This document shows positions 9,358 through 17,823 of a DNA stretch of 63,136 bases, in pieces. Position 1 is the stretch's first letter. The number at the start of each line of letters is the position of its first letter. The notes under the pieces are model-generated. The model had not been told where the DNA came from. It saw only the letters and a program-made list of their open reading frames with translations, and ran no database searches. The translations under genes were made by a program, and so were the position numbers. This stretch comes from a virus, in the IMG/VR virus record IMGVR_UViG_3300036770_007416, positions 1-63,136 of that record; one strand, written 5' to 3'.

Positions 9358-9636
9358 TTAGTAGTGAGTTATTATTTTTTTATTTAGTAAAGAATTGAAA
9401 GCCAATCTGAAGGGTATTGATAATTCTTTGCTTTTAAATCCTAGTTGTTCATCCCCTTCAGATTGTTCACTCATTATGACATCTAACATCAATTTAACCA
9501 TTTCAAACTTGACGACATTGATTTTATGTTCATTTGTACTTCCACTTAATTCATCGTTAATAATATTTGTCAAATCGATACATTCTTCGATTCTATCGAT
9601 ATCTATGTAATAATTTTCATTCCAAATTGGTATCAT
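9358..9636 (-). CDS. small hypothetical protein, 92 aa
   Basis: Not recognised. Acidic, mostly helical, without Cys or membrane segments. It overlaps the end of the HAD-like gene by 20 nt and is followed after 1 nt by the GT4-like gene, so it is fully embedded in the cassette. No other in-frame Met near the start would avoid the overlap. It may be a small partner of one of the neighbouring enzymes, but nothing in the sequence says so. Confidence 0.6.
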   Translation of the reverse strand: MIPIWNENYYIDIDRIEECIDLTNIINDELSGSTNEHKINVVKFEMVKLMLDVIMSEQSEGDEQLGFKSKELSIPFRLAFNSLLNKKIITHY

Positions 9637-10216
9637 CAGTTATAAAATTTTTTAATTCTTTTAGGTTGTCGATGTTCGGCAGGTTGGTTATTTGAGTATT
9701 ATAAATTGTATTATACTTAATAATTTTTTTATCTGAAGGATGATTTAATAATAAGTCAGGATTTGCGGTAAGTAAAAGGTCAAATTCATCCCAAATTTTG
9801 GGTAAGGTTATTTGATTGTAAAAATAAATTTTCTCAATCTGACACCCAAACTTAGATAAAAAAAATAGGGTCGCAGGCTTTGATTTTCCTATTTCGTCTG
9901 AAATTATAAAAATTTCGTGGTTGTCTCTGTGGTCGACATAAAATTCGTTCAAATCATTAAACGTGTTATATTCTGTTGATGGTGCGTGTCCAAATATTTC
10001 CATACAATGTTCTGTGTACAAAAAATCATAGACTTCGTCATCATCTTTGAACTTTAAGTGATTTTGAATTTTAAGTGAGGTAATTTCAGAAAGTTTTTCA
10101 TAAACAAAATCTCGTTGTTCATTTAATACATTATCAATATAAAATTTTTCGTAGACCTGCTCAATTTTTTTTATGGTATCCCTCAAGACCCCATTTACCT
10201 CAATTGCAATTTTCAT
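9617..10216 (-). CDS. HAD-fold-like protein lacking the nucleophile, 199 aa
   Basis: The start (MKIAIEVNGVLRDT) aligns with motif I of HAD hydrolases and NT5C-type nucleotidases (DxDGVLxD), but both catalytic Asp positions are changed, to Glu and Asn. A later strand IFIISDEIGKSKPATLFFLS resembles motifs II and III (Ser, then Lys), and a strand with DLLLTANPDLL follows. The protein is thus probably a catalytically dead or altered HAD protein, perhaps a regulatory or sugar-phosphate-binding subunit. It overlaps PhoH by 4 nt. Fold assignment is by pattern only. Confidence 0.65.
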   Translation of the reverse strand: MKIAIEVNGVLRDTIKKIEQVYEKFYIDNVLNEQRDFVYEKLSEITSLKIQNHLKFKDDDEVYDFLYTEHCMEIFGHAPSTEYNTFNDLNEFYVDHRDNHEIFIISDEIGKSKPATLFFLSKFGCQIEKIYFYNQITLPKIWDEFDLLLTANPDLLLNHPSDKKIIKYNTIYNTQITNLPNIDNLKELKNFITDDTNLE

Positions 10217-10938
10217 TCGTCGTATTTTTCTAAAATTTTTGTAATTAATGGATTTCGTACCACATCTTTTTGAGAAAACTCATGACACAAAATGGAATTC
10301 ACATTCTTGAATCTTGTAATTGCATCATAAAGACCTGAGTGAGTTTTATCTTTGTATCGGTCGGTCTGTTCCAAATCACCTGATATGAAAAACTTCGAAT
10401 TGAAACCAATTCTCGTCAATAACAATTTCATTTGGTTGGGAGTAGAATTTTGAGCCTCTTCAAAAATCAAAATTGAGTTGTCGATGTTCATTCCTCTCAT
10501 ATACGCCAAAGCAAAAACTTCGATAACCTCAATTTCTTTCAATTTCTCACGCGCATCCTTACCTATAATTTTATTCAGTAGATAATAAGTTGGAAAAATG
10601 TAGGGGTCTAATTTCTCCTCAACGTTTCCCGGTAGGGAACCCAATTTTTCTTCCGCTTCAACAGCCGGCCTTACAATAATAATCTTCTCATAAGGTGTTG
10701 TTGGGTCAACTAATAGGTCGACAGCAGCTTTCATTGCTATGTAACTCTTTCCAACACCTGCAGGTCCCGCACAAATCGTAATCTGTCCATCTTTAAGTTT
10801 ATCATAATATAATCTTTGACTTTCAGTTAAAAACTTTTCTTTAGTTTTTTTCTTCAGAATTGAACATATAATCTCCTTCTTGGTTTTTGGATTTTCTTGT
10901 GCCATGTAGGATGGCGTTGGAGTGGGTTTTTTCCTCAT
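10213..10938 (-). CDS. phoH: PhoH-like ATPase, 241 aa
   Basis: PhoH-family P-loop protein. Walker A is GPAGVGKS at about residues 58-65. The family stretch IIIVRPAVEAEEKLGSLPG follows near 90-110, and Walker B is ILIFEEAQN at about 165 (usually DEAQ, here EEAQ). A sensor-like ISGDLEQTDR follows near 195. The family is common in T4-like phages and is proposed to be an ATPase acting on RNA, with unclear biology. It sits between DUF6165 and a HAD-like gene in the sugar cassette rather than with replication genes. The N-terminal 25 residues are basic and Pro-rich. Confidence 0.93.
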   Translation of the reverse strand: MRKKPTPTPSYMAQENPKTKKEIICSILKKKTKEKFLTESQRLYYDKLKDGQITICAGPAGVGKSYIAMKAAVDLLVDPTTPYEKIIIVRPAVEAEEKLGSLPGNVEEKLDPYIFPTYYLLNKIIGKDAREKLKEIEVIEVFALAYMRGMNIDNSILIFEEAQNSTPNQMKLLLTRIGFNSKFFISGDLEQTDRYKDKTHSGLYDAITRFKNVNSILCHEFSQKDVVRNPLITKILEKYDE

Positions 10939-10940
10939 AA

Positions 10941-11327
10941 TTAATTTTTGTAATCCTCGTAACTTTTTTGTTCTTGGATTTCTGAACCAGCAACTTGGTT
11001 TATTTTATTTTTTATTTCAAACCGTTCATCGTTTGTAAAATAAACCGCCCGAGCTAGTTCAACAAATTTGTCATCAAACTTTTTATTTTTCTCACAAATT
11101 CTAATTTGGTCCTCGATGTTCCAAAGTTTTGTATTTGTAATAATTAAATCGTCATATAAATTAAATAAATCTTTATCATTCAAATAAACTTGAGAACGTT
11201 CGTAAAGAAGTTCATATTCTTTGGTTACTGAACTTAGTTTTGTTGGTTCCGAAATTTTTTGTTTTTTGATGTGAAGTATTGATAATTTATCGAGTAATTC
11301 ACCAAGACTTATAGGGATATTCAACAT
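10941..11327 (-). CDS. DUF6165-family protein, 128 aa
   Basis: Matches the DUF6165 pattern throughout: PISLGELLDKLSILHIKKQKI at the start, a central LWNIEDQIRICE, then FVELARAVYFTNDERFEIKN and a final GSEIQEQKSY. The family is all-helical, about 125 residues, and frequent in bacterial polysaccharide loci, but has no proven biochemical role. The gene starts after a 49-nt spacer downstream of the HAD-nucleotidyltransferase gene, one of the few gaps in this cassette, and ends 2 nt before phoH. Its presence supports the view that this block was acquired from, or mimics, an O-antigen or capsule cluster. Confidence 0.85.
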   Translation of the reverse strand: MLNIPISLGELLDKLSILHIKKQKISEPTKLSSVTKEYELLYERSQVYLNDKDLFNLYDDLIITNTKLWNIEDQIRICEKNKKFDDKFVELARAVYFTNDERFEIKNKINQVAGSEIQEQKSYEDYKN

Positions 11328-11376
11328 AGTGTTTTTTTTACAATGTAGGTGAATTTTCCGAAAAAAAAACTTTTTA

Positions 11377-12741
11377 TTACCTACGAAGAAAATTTGTTAA
11401 ATCTTCTGGTGTACCTAATCCCCACATTTTGGCAATTTCATATGTTCTGATTTCTTTATTATCTTGAATTGCCTCATTAAACACGGGGCACACGTAAAAC
11501 TCATTATTAACCCTCAGATTTTTTTGAATCATTTGTTCGGCGTACTTCACATAATCGGAACCTTTTTTCCAATAATAAACTCCCACTGTTGCTATATCAG
11601 AAATAGGATTTTTTTCGGCAACCTCTGTTACCAAACCGTTTTCATTAACCTTAGCAAATGACCATTTAGGGTGGGATGATTTGAAAGTCACAATACCACC
11701 ATCACAATTGGTCTCCGACATTTTATACATAAATTCATTTGAGTCCCATTCTATGAATTGGTCTGAGTTTGCCATAACTAACGGGTTATCATTATCAATA
11801 TATTCTTTAGCCAAAAGAGTAGTGCTGGCAGCTCCCTCGGTGATACCGTCAACCTCAACGATTTTACAGTTAGGTGAAACCATACCAAGTAAGGTGTCTA
11901 AGTTATATTTTTCCCTGTGTGATTTTTGAACGATGAAAATGTAATTTGCTTTGATGTTCAAGTTTTCTGTTACGACCTTAATCATAGGGTCACCCTCAAC
12001 ATCAATAAGAGGTTTAGGAAAAGTGTATCCCGCTTTTTCAAATCTTGAACCTGCACCTGCCATAGGTATCAGTACATTAAGAGTCTCATCGGTCCATTTA
12101 GGTTTCTTCATTTTGAACTTGTTATTTATTTCATTCAATTTTTTATAGAGGTTTTGGATATTAACCTCTTTGGGGGACTTTACTCTAAGTATTGGTGCGT
12201 GTGTTCTTGCGGCAGCCAAAAGTCCGTAAGGAGAATCCTCCACAATTAAAGTTTCATCCGCAATAACTCCCATTTCAGAAATAACTCTCCAATAGATTTC
12301 AGGATGGGGTTTACTGTTCTTGACATCTTCATTGGATAAGATTTGGTCGAAGTATTCTATGATATTTAATTTGGATAAAACAGTTAGAACTGTTTTTCTA
12401 ATAGAATTACTACAACAAGCAATCTTGAAACCATCCTCCGACAACTTTTTCAGTAGTTCAATCAAGTTATTTTGTGGTTGAATGTTTTTTAATTTTTCGT
12501 TTGTGATTTTTTGTTTGTAATCCCAAATCAAACTATGGTCTTCTATTTTTAGTCCTTTTTCCTGAGTTAACATTTCAAGTTTTTGTTTGGTTTTTAATCC
12601 ATCATATTTTGATAAATGTTCATTCCAAGAAATGACACACTCAGGGGCATGTATTTTCAATGAATCATTCAATGCTTCGAAGTGTAATTGTTTTGCTTCG
12701 ATTAACACACCATCCAAATCAAATACTATTAATTTTATCAT
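11377..12741 (-). CDS. fusion: HAD phosphatase + sugar-phosphate nucleotidyltransferase, 454 aa
   Basis: Residues 1 to about 210 form a beta-phosphoglucomutase-like HAD domain with all motifs intact: FDLDGVLIEA (nucleophile D8 and D10), CCSNS near 109-113, KPHPEIY near 143 and IVEDSPYG near 165. Residues about 218-454 form a nucleotidyltransferase: VLIPMAGAGSRF then the PKPLIDVEG signature, and a later MANSDQF with the metal-binding Asp. The two activities could make an NDP-sugar from a phosphorylated sugar, for example GDP-mannose for the downstream Gmd, but specificity is not readable. It overlaps the GDPD-like gene by 4 nt. Confidence 0.85.
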   Translation of the reverse strand: MIKLIVFDLDGVLIEAKQLHFEALNDSLKIHAPECVISWNEHLSKYDGLKTKQKLEMLTQEKGLKIEDHSLIWDYKQKITNEKLKNIQPQNNLIELLKKLSEDGFKIACCSNSIRKTVLTVLSKLNIIEYFDQILSNEDVKNSKPHPEIYWRVISEMGVIADETLIVEDSPYGLLAAARTHAPILRVKSPKEVNIQNLYKKLNEINNKFKMKKPKWTDETLNVLIPMAGAGSRFEKAGYTFPKPLIDVEGDPMIKVVTENLNIKANYIFIVQKSHREKYNLDTLLGMVSPNCKIVEVDGITEGAASTTLLAKEYIDNDNPLVMANSDQFIEWDSNEFMYKMSETNCDGGIVTFKSSHPKWSFAKVNENGLVTEVAEKNPISDIATVGVYYWKKGSDYVKYAEQMIQKNLRVNNEFYVCPVFNEAIQDNKEIRTYEIAKMWGLGTPEDLTNFLRR

Positions 12742-13190
12742 CGGTATTTTGAAATGTAATCAGAACATATTCCCAAACAATTTATGAGAATATTTTTGTA
12801 AACAGTGTTTTCAGGTAATACCCAAATAGAATTTTCATAAACTTTTTTTCCGGGAAAAACCCACGGTATACCTTTGGAGGTTAGAGTGTAATCGTCGGTT
12901 TGATGCCAAAAACTATGAATTTTAGGATTTGATAACATTTTTGAAAATGCTTCTCGATTTTTCGCGTGACACCATAATTTTTCATTTTCCAAAAACTCTT
13001 CGTTGGTCAAATAAAGCGGTTCGTCATGACCCAAGTAAAATGAGCCATCAACAAACCACACGTCTATTTCAACTTCGTATCCCAAAGACAAAGCCCTTTG
13101 TACATAATCTGGCGAGTTTTCTATGTTTACAATTTTACCATCTATGTTTCCCCGATGTGAAATGTAATGTTTAATTGTTGAATTACGCAT
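12738..13190 (-). CDS. GDPD-like (glycerophosphodiesterase TIM-barrel) protein, 150 aa
   Basis: The start has the phosphodiesterase-like pattern ISHRGNIDG...ENSPDYV, with HRG and EN in place, then GYEVEIDVWFVDG (the E-x-D metal site) and LGHDEPLY (a His). These are the conserved sites of the GDPD/PI-PLC-like barrel. At 150 residues it is shorter than ordinary GDPD enzymes (about 240), so the barrel is minimal or incomplete. Similar short proteins occur in polysaccharide loci. It might act on a phosphodiester-linked sugar decoration; this is inference. It overlaps both neighbours. Confidence 0.72.
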   Translation of the reverse strand: MRNSTIKHYISHRGNIDGKIVNIENSPDYVQRALSLGYEVEIDVWFVDGSFYLGHDEPLYLTNEEFLENEKLWCHAKNREAFSKMLSNPKIHSFWHQTDDYTLTSKGIPWVFPGKKVYENSIWVLPENTVYKNILINCLGICSDYISKYR

Positions 13191-14157
13191 AATATTCCAA
13201 CCAATAATTAATCATTTCATCTATCATAGATTCAAACGTATATTTTGGAGCCCAACCTGTTACGTTCCTGAGTTTTGTAGAATCTCCTTTCAAATCGTGT
13301 AGTTCTTCTGGTCTTAAAAATTTTTCATCCAATTTGACATAATTTTTATAATCCAAACTTAGTTTACTAAATGTGTAGTCACATAATTCTTTTACGGAAT
13401 GTGAGATTCCTGTTGAACAAACAAAGTCATCAGAATCTTTTTGTTGAAGGATTAACCACATTGCTTCCACATAATCTTTTGCGTGTCCCCAATCTCTAGT
13501 TGCCTCTAAATTTCCAAGCTTGAGTTCAGTTGATAAATTGTAGTAAATTTTGACGGCTTCTTTTACAACTTTATTGGTTACAAAATTAGTTCCTCTTCTT
13601 GGTGATTCATGGTTAAATAAAATACCATTCGAAATAAACATGTTATAGGAGTTTCTATAGTTTTTACAAATGTTATATGAAAAAACTTTTGCACATCCGT
13701 ATGGAGAAACAGGTGTCATTGGGGTTGTCTCCCTCTGAAAACCATCTTCATCTATTGAATTTCCAAACATTTCTGAAGAAGACGCCTGATAAATTTTTAT
13801 TCGAGAGTCTATTAATCTAACCGCCTCAAGTAAATTAAGTGTTCCCAAACCAGTCACTTGTGCCGTGTAAATTGGCTGGTCAAATGATATCCGCACGTGA
13901 GATTGTGCGGCCAAATTATAAATTTCTGTGGGTTTGATTTTTTGTACTACAGAAATTAGTGAGGACAAGTCAATCAAATCCGCATAGTGTAATGTGATTT
14001 GACTAAATATTTTATCCAACCTTGCCGTTTGATTTTCACTTACAGAGTTCCTTTTCAAAGTTCCGTGAACTTCATAACCCTTATCCAACAAAAATTCCGC
14101 CAAATAAGAACCGTCTTGACCATTTATTCCAGTTATTAATGCTACATTGGATTTCAT
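13183..14157 (-). CDS. gmd: GDP-mannose 4,6-dehydratase, 324 aa
   Basis: Converts GDP-D-mannose to GDP-4-keto-6-deoxy-D-mannose, the branch point to GDP-fucose, GDP-rhamnose, perosamine and colitose. It is an extended SDR enzyme: NADP site GINGQDGSY at residues 10-18, NLAAQSHV near 82, SSSEMFG near 127, the catalytic Y-x-x-x-K as YGCAK near 153, then NGILFNHESPRRG and RDWGHAKDYVEAMW, both diagnostic for Gmd. Length fits, slightly shorter than E. coli Gmd (about 370). Its product is the substrate of both the ColD-like and the Fcl/ColC-like enzymes encoded just upstream in the same operon. Confidence 0.95.
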   Translation of the reverse strand: MKSNVALITGINGQDGSYLAEFLLDKGYEVHGTLKRNSVSENQTARLDKIFSQITLHYADLIDLSSLISVVQKIKPTEIYNLAAQSHVRISFDQPIYTAQVTGLGTLNLLEAVRLIDSRIKIYQASSSEMFGNSIDEDGFQRETTPMTPVSPYGCAKVFSYNICKNYRNSYNMFISNGILFNHESPRRGTNFVTNKVVKEAVKIYYNLSTELKLGNLEATRDWGHAKDYVEAMWLILQQKDSDDFVCSTGISHSVKELCDYTFSKLSLDYKNYVKLDEKFLRPEELHDLKGDSTKLRNVTGWAPKYTFESMIDEMINYWLEYYA

Positions 14158-14170
14158 TTGTGTAAGTTTT

Positions 14171-14956
14171 TTAATTTAATTTTACATATTCTAATTTAGG
14201 GTTTGCCAAAATTGCAAATGTGGATAAATTCGATTTGCTACAAAGGAGTTTTTTCGTTTTACTCAAAATAAATGTATTAAGAGTTAAGTTTTGAATGTGT
14301 TTTTTTAATTCTTCAGGACTTTTATCATTCTTAAAGAAAGGATTTACCACGTTGTCGCTAGTAGTATCTTCTTCAAAAGATATCACCTTTTCCGAGTACC
14401 TTTTTATAAAAAGGTTCAAGTCCTGTAAATTATCTGACATAACAAAAATATTTTTCCAATCTTTTTCATCAATTATAGAATAGTATTGTTCCAAACTTGG
14501 GGCTGTTATGTGGTGTCCGACTCTCATATCGGTATCTCTTCTGTGAATTGAAATTGTATTTTCTAAGTCCATAGATTCCAATTTAGAATTAAGTTCACTT
14601 AAGAGTTCAGAGTTGAGTGGGAAATATTCTTTAATTACACTTTCAGCACTTACCCTTATGTCATCAGGATAAATTTTTAAGTCATAGTGATTGAAATTAA
14701 CATTACACTCAAACGTTTCTATATTTACATATTCATCACGGTGCGAAATAAAATCTTCTTTGTCCTGTTCAAAACAGACATCAAATAAATTTTCTTGTTT
14801 ATAATGATGTACTTTTGTTAAATCAAAATAAACTTTTAATTCTTCTTCAGGAAATTGTTTTTTTAACGAGATAATTTCAATTACCGCTTCAGTAAAGTAT
14901 GAGTAATAACCTCGGATGTCCGACTCATTTCTGATAGTTTTTACCAAACGCATCAT
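14171..14956 (-). CDS. NodZ/O-fucosyltransferase-like glycosyltransferase, 261 aa
   Basis: A stretch near residues 135-150 reads TISIHRRDTDMRVGHH, close to the H-x-R-R-x-D/T-D motif that binds the GDP phosphate in NodZ, FUT8 and O-fucosyltransferases (GT23-like superfamily). It is followed by a strand IFVMSDN and a later CSKSNLSTFAILAN, matching the SD and S-x-x-S-x-F motifs of that group. These are GT-B enzymes that use GDP-fucose, which fits the GDP-deoxysugar genes on both sides. Divergent overall, so acceptor and exact donor are unknown. It is separated by 1 nt from the ColD-like gene. Confidence 0.7.
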   Translation of the reverse strand: MMRLVKTIRNESDIRGYYSYFTEAVIEIISLKKQFPEEELKVYFDLTKVHHYKQENLFDVCFEQDKEDFISHRDEYVNIETFECNVNFNHYDLKIYPDDIRVSAESVIKEYFPLNSELLSELNSKLESMDLENTISIHRRDTDMRVGHHITAPSLEQYYSIIDEKDWKNIFVMSDNLQDLNLFIKRYSEKVISFEEDTTSDNVVNPFFKNDKSPEELKKHIQNLTLNTFILSKTKKLLCSKSNLSTFAILANPKLEYVKLN

Positions 14957-14957
14957 T

Positions 14958-16121
14958 TTAACTATTGTTCAAAATTATTTTACAAATTAATTCGATTTCA
15001 GTTTCTTCGAGTTGAGGGTGATTAGGTACGTAAATCCCTCTTTCATCAATAATCGAGCAATTAGGTAGTATCATCTCACCATATACTTTTTTATAAAAGG
15101 GTTGTGAACCCATAGAACCAGAAATCAAAGGTCGACAAGCAATACCATTTTCAATTAATTCTTTTATTAAATTCTCCTTTTTTTGCTTATTTTGTGTAAT
15201 AACAGGAATTGCAAAGTTTGCGGTAAACGTGTTTTCGATTTCTTTTGGGAACCATACTTTTGGGGATAAAATTTCTGAATATTTTTTGAAGTTTTTGTTA
15301 CGTTGCTCAATTAATCCATCGATTTTTTTCAATTGATTTAATCCAATTTGTGCCTGTAAATCTGTGCTTCTGAGATTAAATCCTGGTATAAAAAAGGTGT
15401 ACAATGAACTAAAGTCATCACATTGCCATTCTTCTTGTAGAATACGTTGGTTTTCTAAAGGCAAGTCTCTTGACCACCCATGACTTCTAAGTTGTAACAA
15501 TGTGTGGTATATTTTCTCATCGTTTGTTGTAATAACTCCCCCCTCTATTGTACTCATTGTGTGTCCAAAATATGTGGAAAAAGAAGACATTAAACCAAAG
15601 TTTCCTAATCTTTTTCCTTCGAATTTTGTACCTTGAGACTCACAATTATCTTCTAAAAGTATGACATCGTATTTTTCACACAGTTCAGTAACTTTTTTCA
15701 TATCTGGTGAAAGTCCCAACACTGAAACTAATATCAGTGCGGATGGATTCTCATTGATAAAAATTTCCTCCAAATGGTTCAAATCTACAGAAAGATTTTC
15801 AAGATTACAATCAACCAACAAGGGTTTCAAATCGAATTGTAATATTGGGGCTAAGTCAGTTGCCCAAGAAAGGGATGGTACACAGATTTTGTTATTTTTA
15901 AGTAGATTCAAATACTTCAAAGCATACACCATCAAAAGATTTGCTGAAGACCCTGAATTGACAAATACAGAATATTTGGTCCCAATCCATTCAGACCATT
16001 TTGATTCAAATTCTAAAGTTAAAGGTCCTTTAGTCAACCGAGGATAAGTTGATAACCATTCAATTAAACTGTCGATATCTTTATTATCGATTGTGTCTTG
16101 TACTAATTCAATTTTTTTCAT
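14958..16121 (-). CDS. ColD-like PLP-dependent sugar 3-dehydratase, 387 aa
   Basis: A DegT/DnrJ/EryC1/StrS-fold protein (fold type I). It has the usual N-terminal SGSSANLL (residues 56-63), SLSWATD and the PLP-binding LLEDNCES (155-162). At the position of the internal-aldimine lysine it has His187 in STYFGHTMSTIEGG. Lys-to-His at this site is the hallmark of ColD, which makes GDP-4-keto-3,6-dideoxy-D-mannose, and of the E1-type 3-dehydratases, which add an iron-sulfur cluster. The four-Cys cluster motif of E1 is not seen and length matches ColD (388). Substrate would be the Gmd product. It is not a perosamine-type aminotransferase, because that needs the lysine. Confidence 0.85.
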   Translation of the reverse strand: MKKIELVQDTIDNKDIDSLIEWLSTYPRLTKGPLTLEFESKWSEWIGTKYSVFVNSGSSANLLMVYALKYLNLLKNNKICVPSLSWATDLAPILQFDLKPLLVDCNLENLSVDLNHLEEIFINENPSALILVSVLGLSPDMKKVTELCEKYDVILLEDNCESQGTKFEGKRLGNFGLMSSFSTYFGHTMSTIEGGVITTNDEKIYHTLLQLRSHGWSRDLPLENQRILQEEWQCDDFSSLYTFFIPGFNLRSTDLQAQIGLNQLKKIDGLIEQRNKNFKKYSEILSPKVWFPKEIENTFTANFAIPVITQNKQKKENLIKELIENGIACRPLISGSMGSQPFYKKVYGEMILPNCSIIDERGIYVPNHPQLEETEIELICKIILNNS

Positions 16122-17041
16122 TTTCTTAAATTTTCATAATTATTAATGAACCATTCAATTGTTGAATTGATTCCATACTCAAACTTTATAAATTCGAAAT
16201 TCGAGGGGATGTCGGTTTTAGCCGGTTTTCGGAATTGTCCTCTTGGTTTGGTTGAATCGAATAATAAGTCTTCTTCGTTGATTTCAAATTTTTTGCAAAT
16301 TATTTTTGCAACCTCCATAACAGATATTTCCGTTTCATTTATTGCTTGGAAATTATTTTCCGAATTCCAATTTGTTAACGCCCACAGAATGTTATTTGCC
16401 AAATCTTCTGAATGTATAAATTGTCTAAGAGGTGAACCATCACCCCAAATTACCATTTTTTCATTTCGTTGTTTTGCCAAATATGCTCGGTGTATCATTC
16501 CCGGAATTATGTGACTATGGTCAAGATTAAAATTATCGTGTGGACCATAAACATTTGTTGGGACCACGGATATCCAATTTTTTTTCAAAAAACTTCGGAA
16601 AATTTTTGTTTCATAACCCGACAAACGTTTTGCATATGAATACCCTTCGTTGGAGGGGTGGGGTCTTCCATTATCTATTTGGTCTGAAGTTAACGGATAA
16701 ACAATGTTTGTATCAGGAAAAACACAAGTTGATAAGAGGTTTACGAAATTAGGAACTTCAAGTTCAAAGGCGGACTGAAGAACATTTTTGTTAATCAAAT
16801 AGTTTTCTAAAAAAAACCCGTGATTATTACTCGAATTAGCCCCGACCCCACCGACTTTTGCGGCACAGTGGATAATGGTATCTACACCCGAGTTTTTTAC
16901 GTGATATTCAAAATAATCTTTTGTTTTTTTTGCGTCAAATAAATCGACGTCTTTTCTAACGTGATAAACATGTTCATCCCCTAAAATCTTTTTCAAAGCA
17001 CTTCCAACCAAACCGTTAGAACCTGTAACTAATACTTTCAT
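16118..17041 (-). CDS. GDP-fucose synthase / ColC-like epimerase-reductase, 307 aa
   Basis: An extended SDR enzyme with VTGSNGLVGSAL at the start, HCAAKVGGV near 60, the catalytic Ser/Cys in LLSTCVFPD, YxxxK in YSYAKRL and the epimerase His in the SHIIPGM motif. All key residues of GDP-fucose synthase (Fcl) are present. ColC, which finishes GDP-L-colitose from the ColD product, is a homologue with the same residues, so the neighbour decides: with a ColD-like enzyme next door, a ColC role is attractive, but Fcl is equally possible. I chose the second Met (17041) because it gives an ATGA overlap with the upstream gene; a longer form would start at 17053. Confidence 0.85.
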   Translation of the reverse strand: MKVLVTGSNGLVGSALKKILGDEHVYHVRKDVDLFDAKKTKDYFEYHVKNSGVDTIIHCAAKVGGVGANSSNNHGFFLENYLINKNVLQSAFELEVPNFVNLLSTCVFPDTNIVYPLTSDQIDNGRPHPSNEGYSYAKRLSGYETKIFRSFLKKNWISVVPTNVYGPHDNFNLDHSHIIPGMIHRAYLAKQRNEKMVIWGDGSPLRQFIHSEDLANNILWALTNWNSENNFQAINETEISVMEVAKIICKKFEINEEDLLFDSTKPRGQFRKPAKTDIPSNFEFIKFEYGINSTIEWFINNYENLRK

Positions 17042-17820
17042 ATAACTATCCATTTTTCACAATATAAGTCTTTTGTTTCAAGATGTGAATTTGATTTACC
17101 AAACCATTTTTGAGGTGCAATAACTTTTTTATTTTCATTGGTATTGAGCCAAGCACCCCACCAACTAAAACTAGAATTTGCTATTATATTATTTGCACAT
17201 TGAGTCATTAAAAATAATTCTTCAAAATCTTCATTACCTGACACAAAAGTTTTATTTTTTATAAATTCAAAATTTTCTTCACACCAACTTATGTCGTCTG
17301 AAAAAATTAAGAAATCAGTATCATTTCCTACAATATCAATCGCGTTTCTGTAGTAATCCAAGTTTTGATTTTCGTGGAAATCATTTAACCAAACATAATC
17401 ACCCCGTCTTACATGAATTGAAGTTGGTTTTTTTTCAAGAACTTCTTTATACTTGGTTGTAATTTTTTGTTGTGTTTCCTGACCAAATTCAAATAATTCG
17501 ATAATTTCTTGTCGATATGTTTTGAAATATTTTTCACTCTGAAAATATCCATATAGTCGTAAATTACCCTCAACTTGTGGTATTTCTCTAAAAGAAAATG
17601 GACCCTCCCCATACGGTATGTAAGGGATAAGGTCATTGGTGAACTCTATCTTTGAGAATATATTTCCCGTATAATTAGTTAAAGGTTTTTGGGGGGACTG
17701 TATATCATAAGTTTCACAGACGAGTTTTTTTTTATCTCTCAAAGACACAGCATATGCTGTGGCTATTTGAAACATATAATTTCCCAATCCCCCCATCAAT
17801 TTGGTGGAAATTGTATTCAT
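17038..17820 (-). CDS. GT11-family alpha-1,2-fucosyl/colitosyltransferase-like, 260 aa
   Basis: Has the three GT11 signatures: GGLGNYMFQIATAYA at the N-terminus, the donor-binding IHVRRGDYV near 138-146, and ANSSFSWWGAWLN near 215. GT11 enzymes use GDP-L-fucose; WbgN of E. coli O55 is a GT11 homologue that transfers colitose. Its overlap with the Fcl/ColC-like gene is therefore informative: the transferase probably uses the sugar made by the three neighbouring enzymes. Cytoplasmic, GT-B-like fold, full length for the family. Confidence 0.9.
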   Translation of the reverse strand: MNTISTKLMGGLGNYMFQIATAYAVSLRDKKKLVCETYDIQSPQKPLTNYTGNIFSKIEFTNDLIPYIPYGEGPFSFREIPQVEGNLRLYGYFQSEKYFKTYRQEIIELFEFGQETQQKITTKYKEVLEKKPTSIHVRRGDYVWLNDFHENQNLDYYRNAIDIVGNDTDFLIFSDDISWCEENFEFIKNKTFVSGNEDFEELFLMTQCANNIIANSSFSWWGAWLNTNENKKVIAPQKWFGKSNSHLETKDLYCEKWIVI

Positions 17821-17823
17821 TTT

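Noticed and set aside
11339-11387. Inverted repeat GTAGGT/ACCTAC as terminator after the HAD-nucleotidyltransferase gene
   Set aside because: Six-base stem with a loop of more than 25 nt and no clear U-run after it; probably chance.
14958-16121. Perosamine-synthase-type aminotransferase
   Set aside because: The PLP lysine is replaced by His187, so transamination by the usual mechanism is unlikely; ColD-type dehydration fits better.
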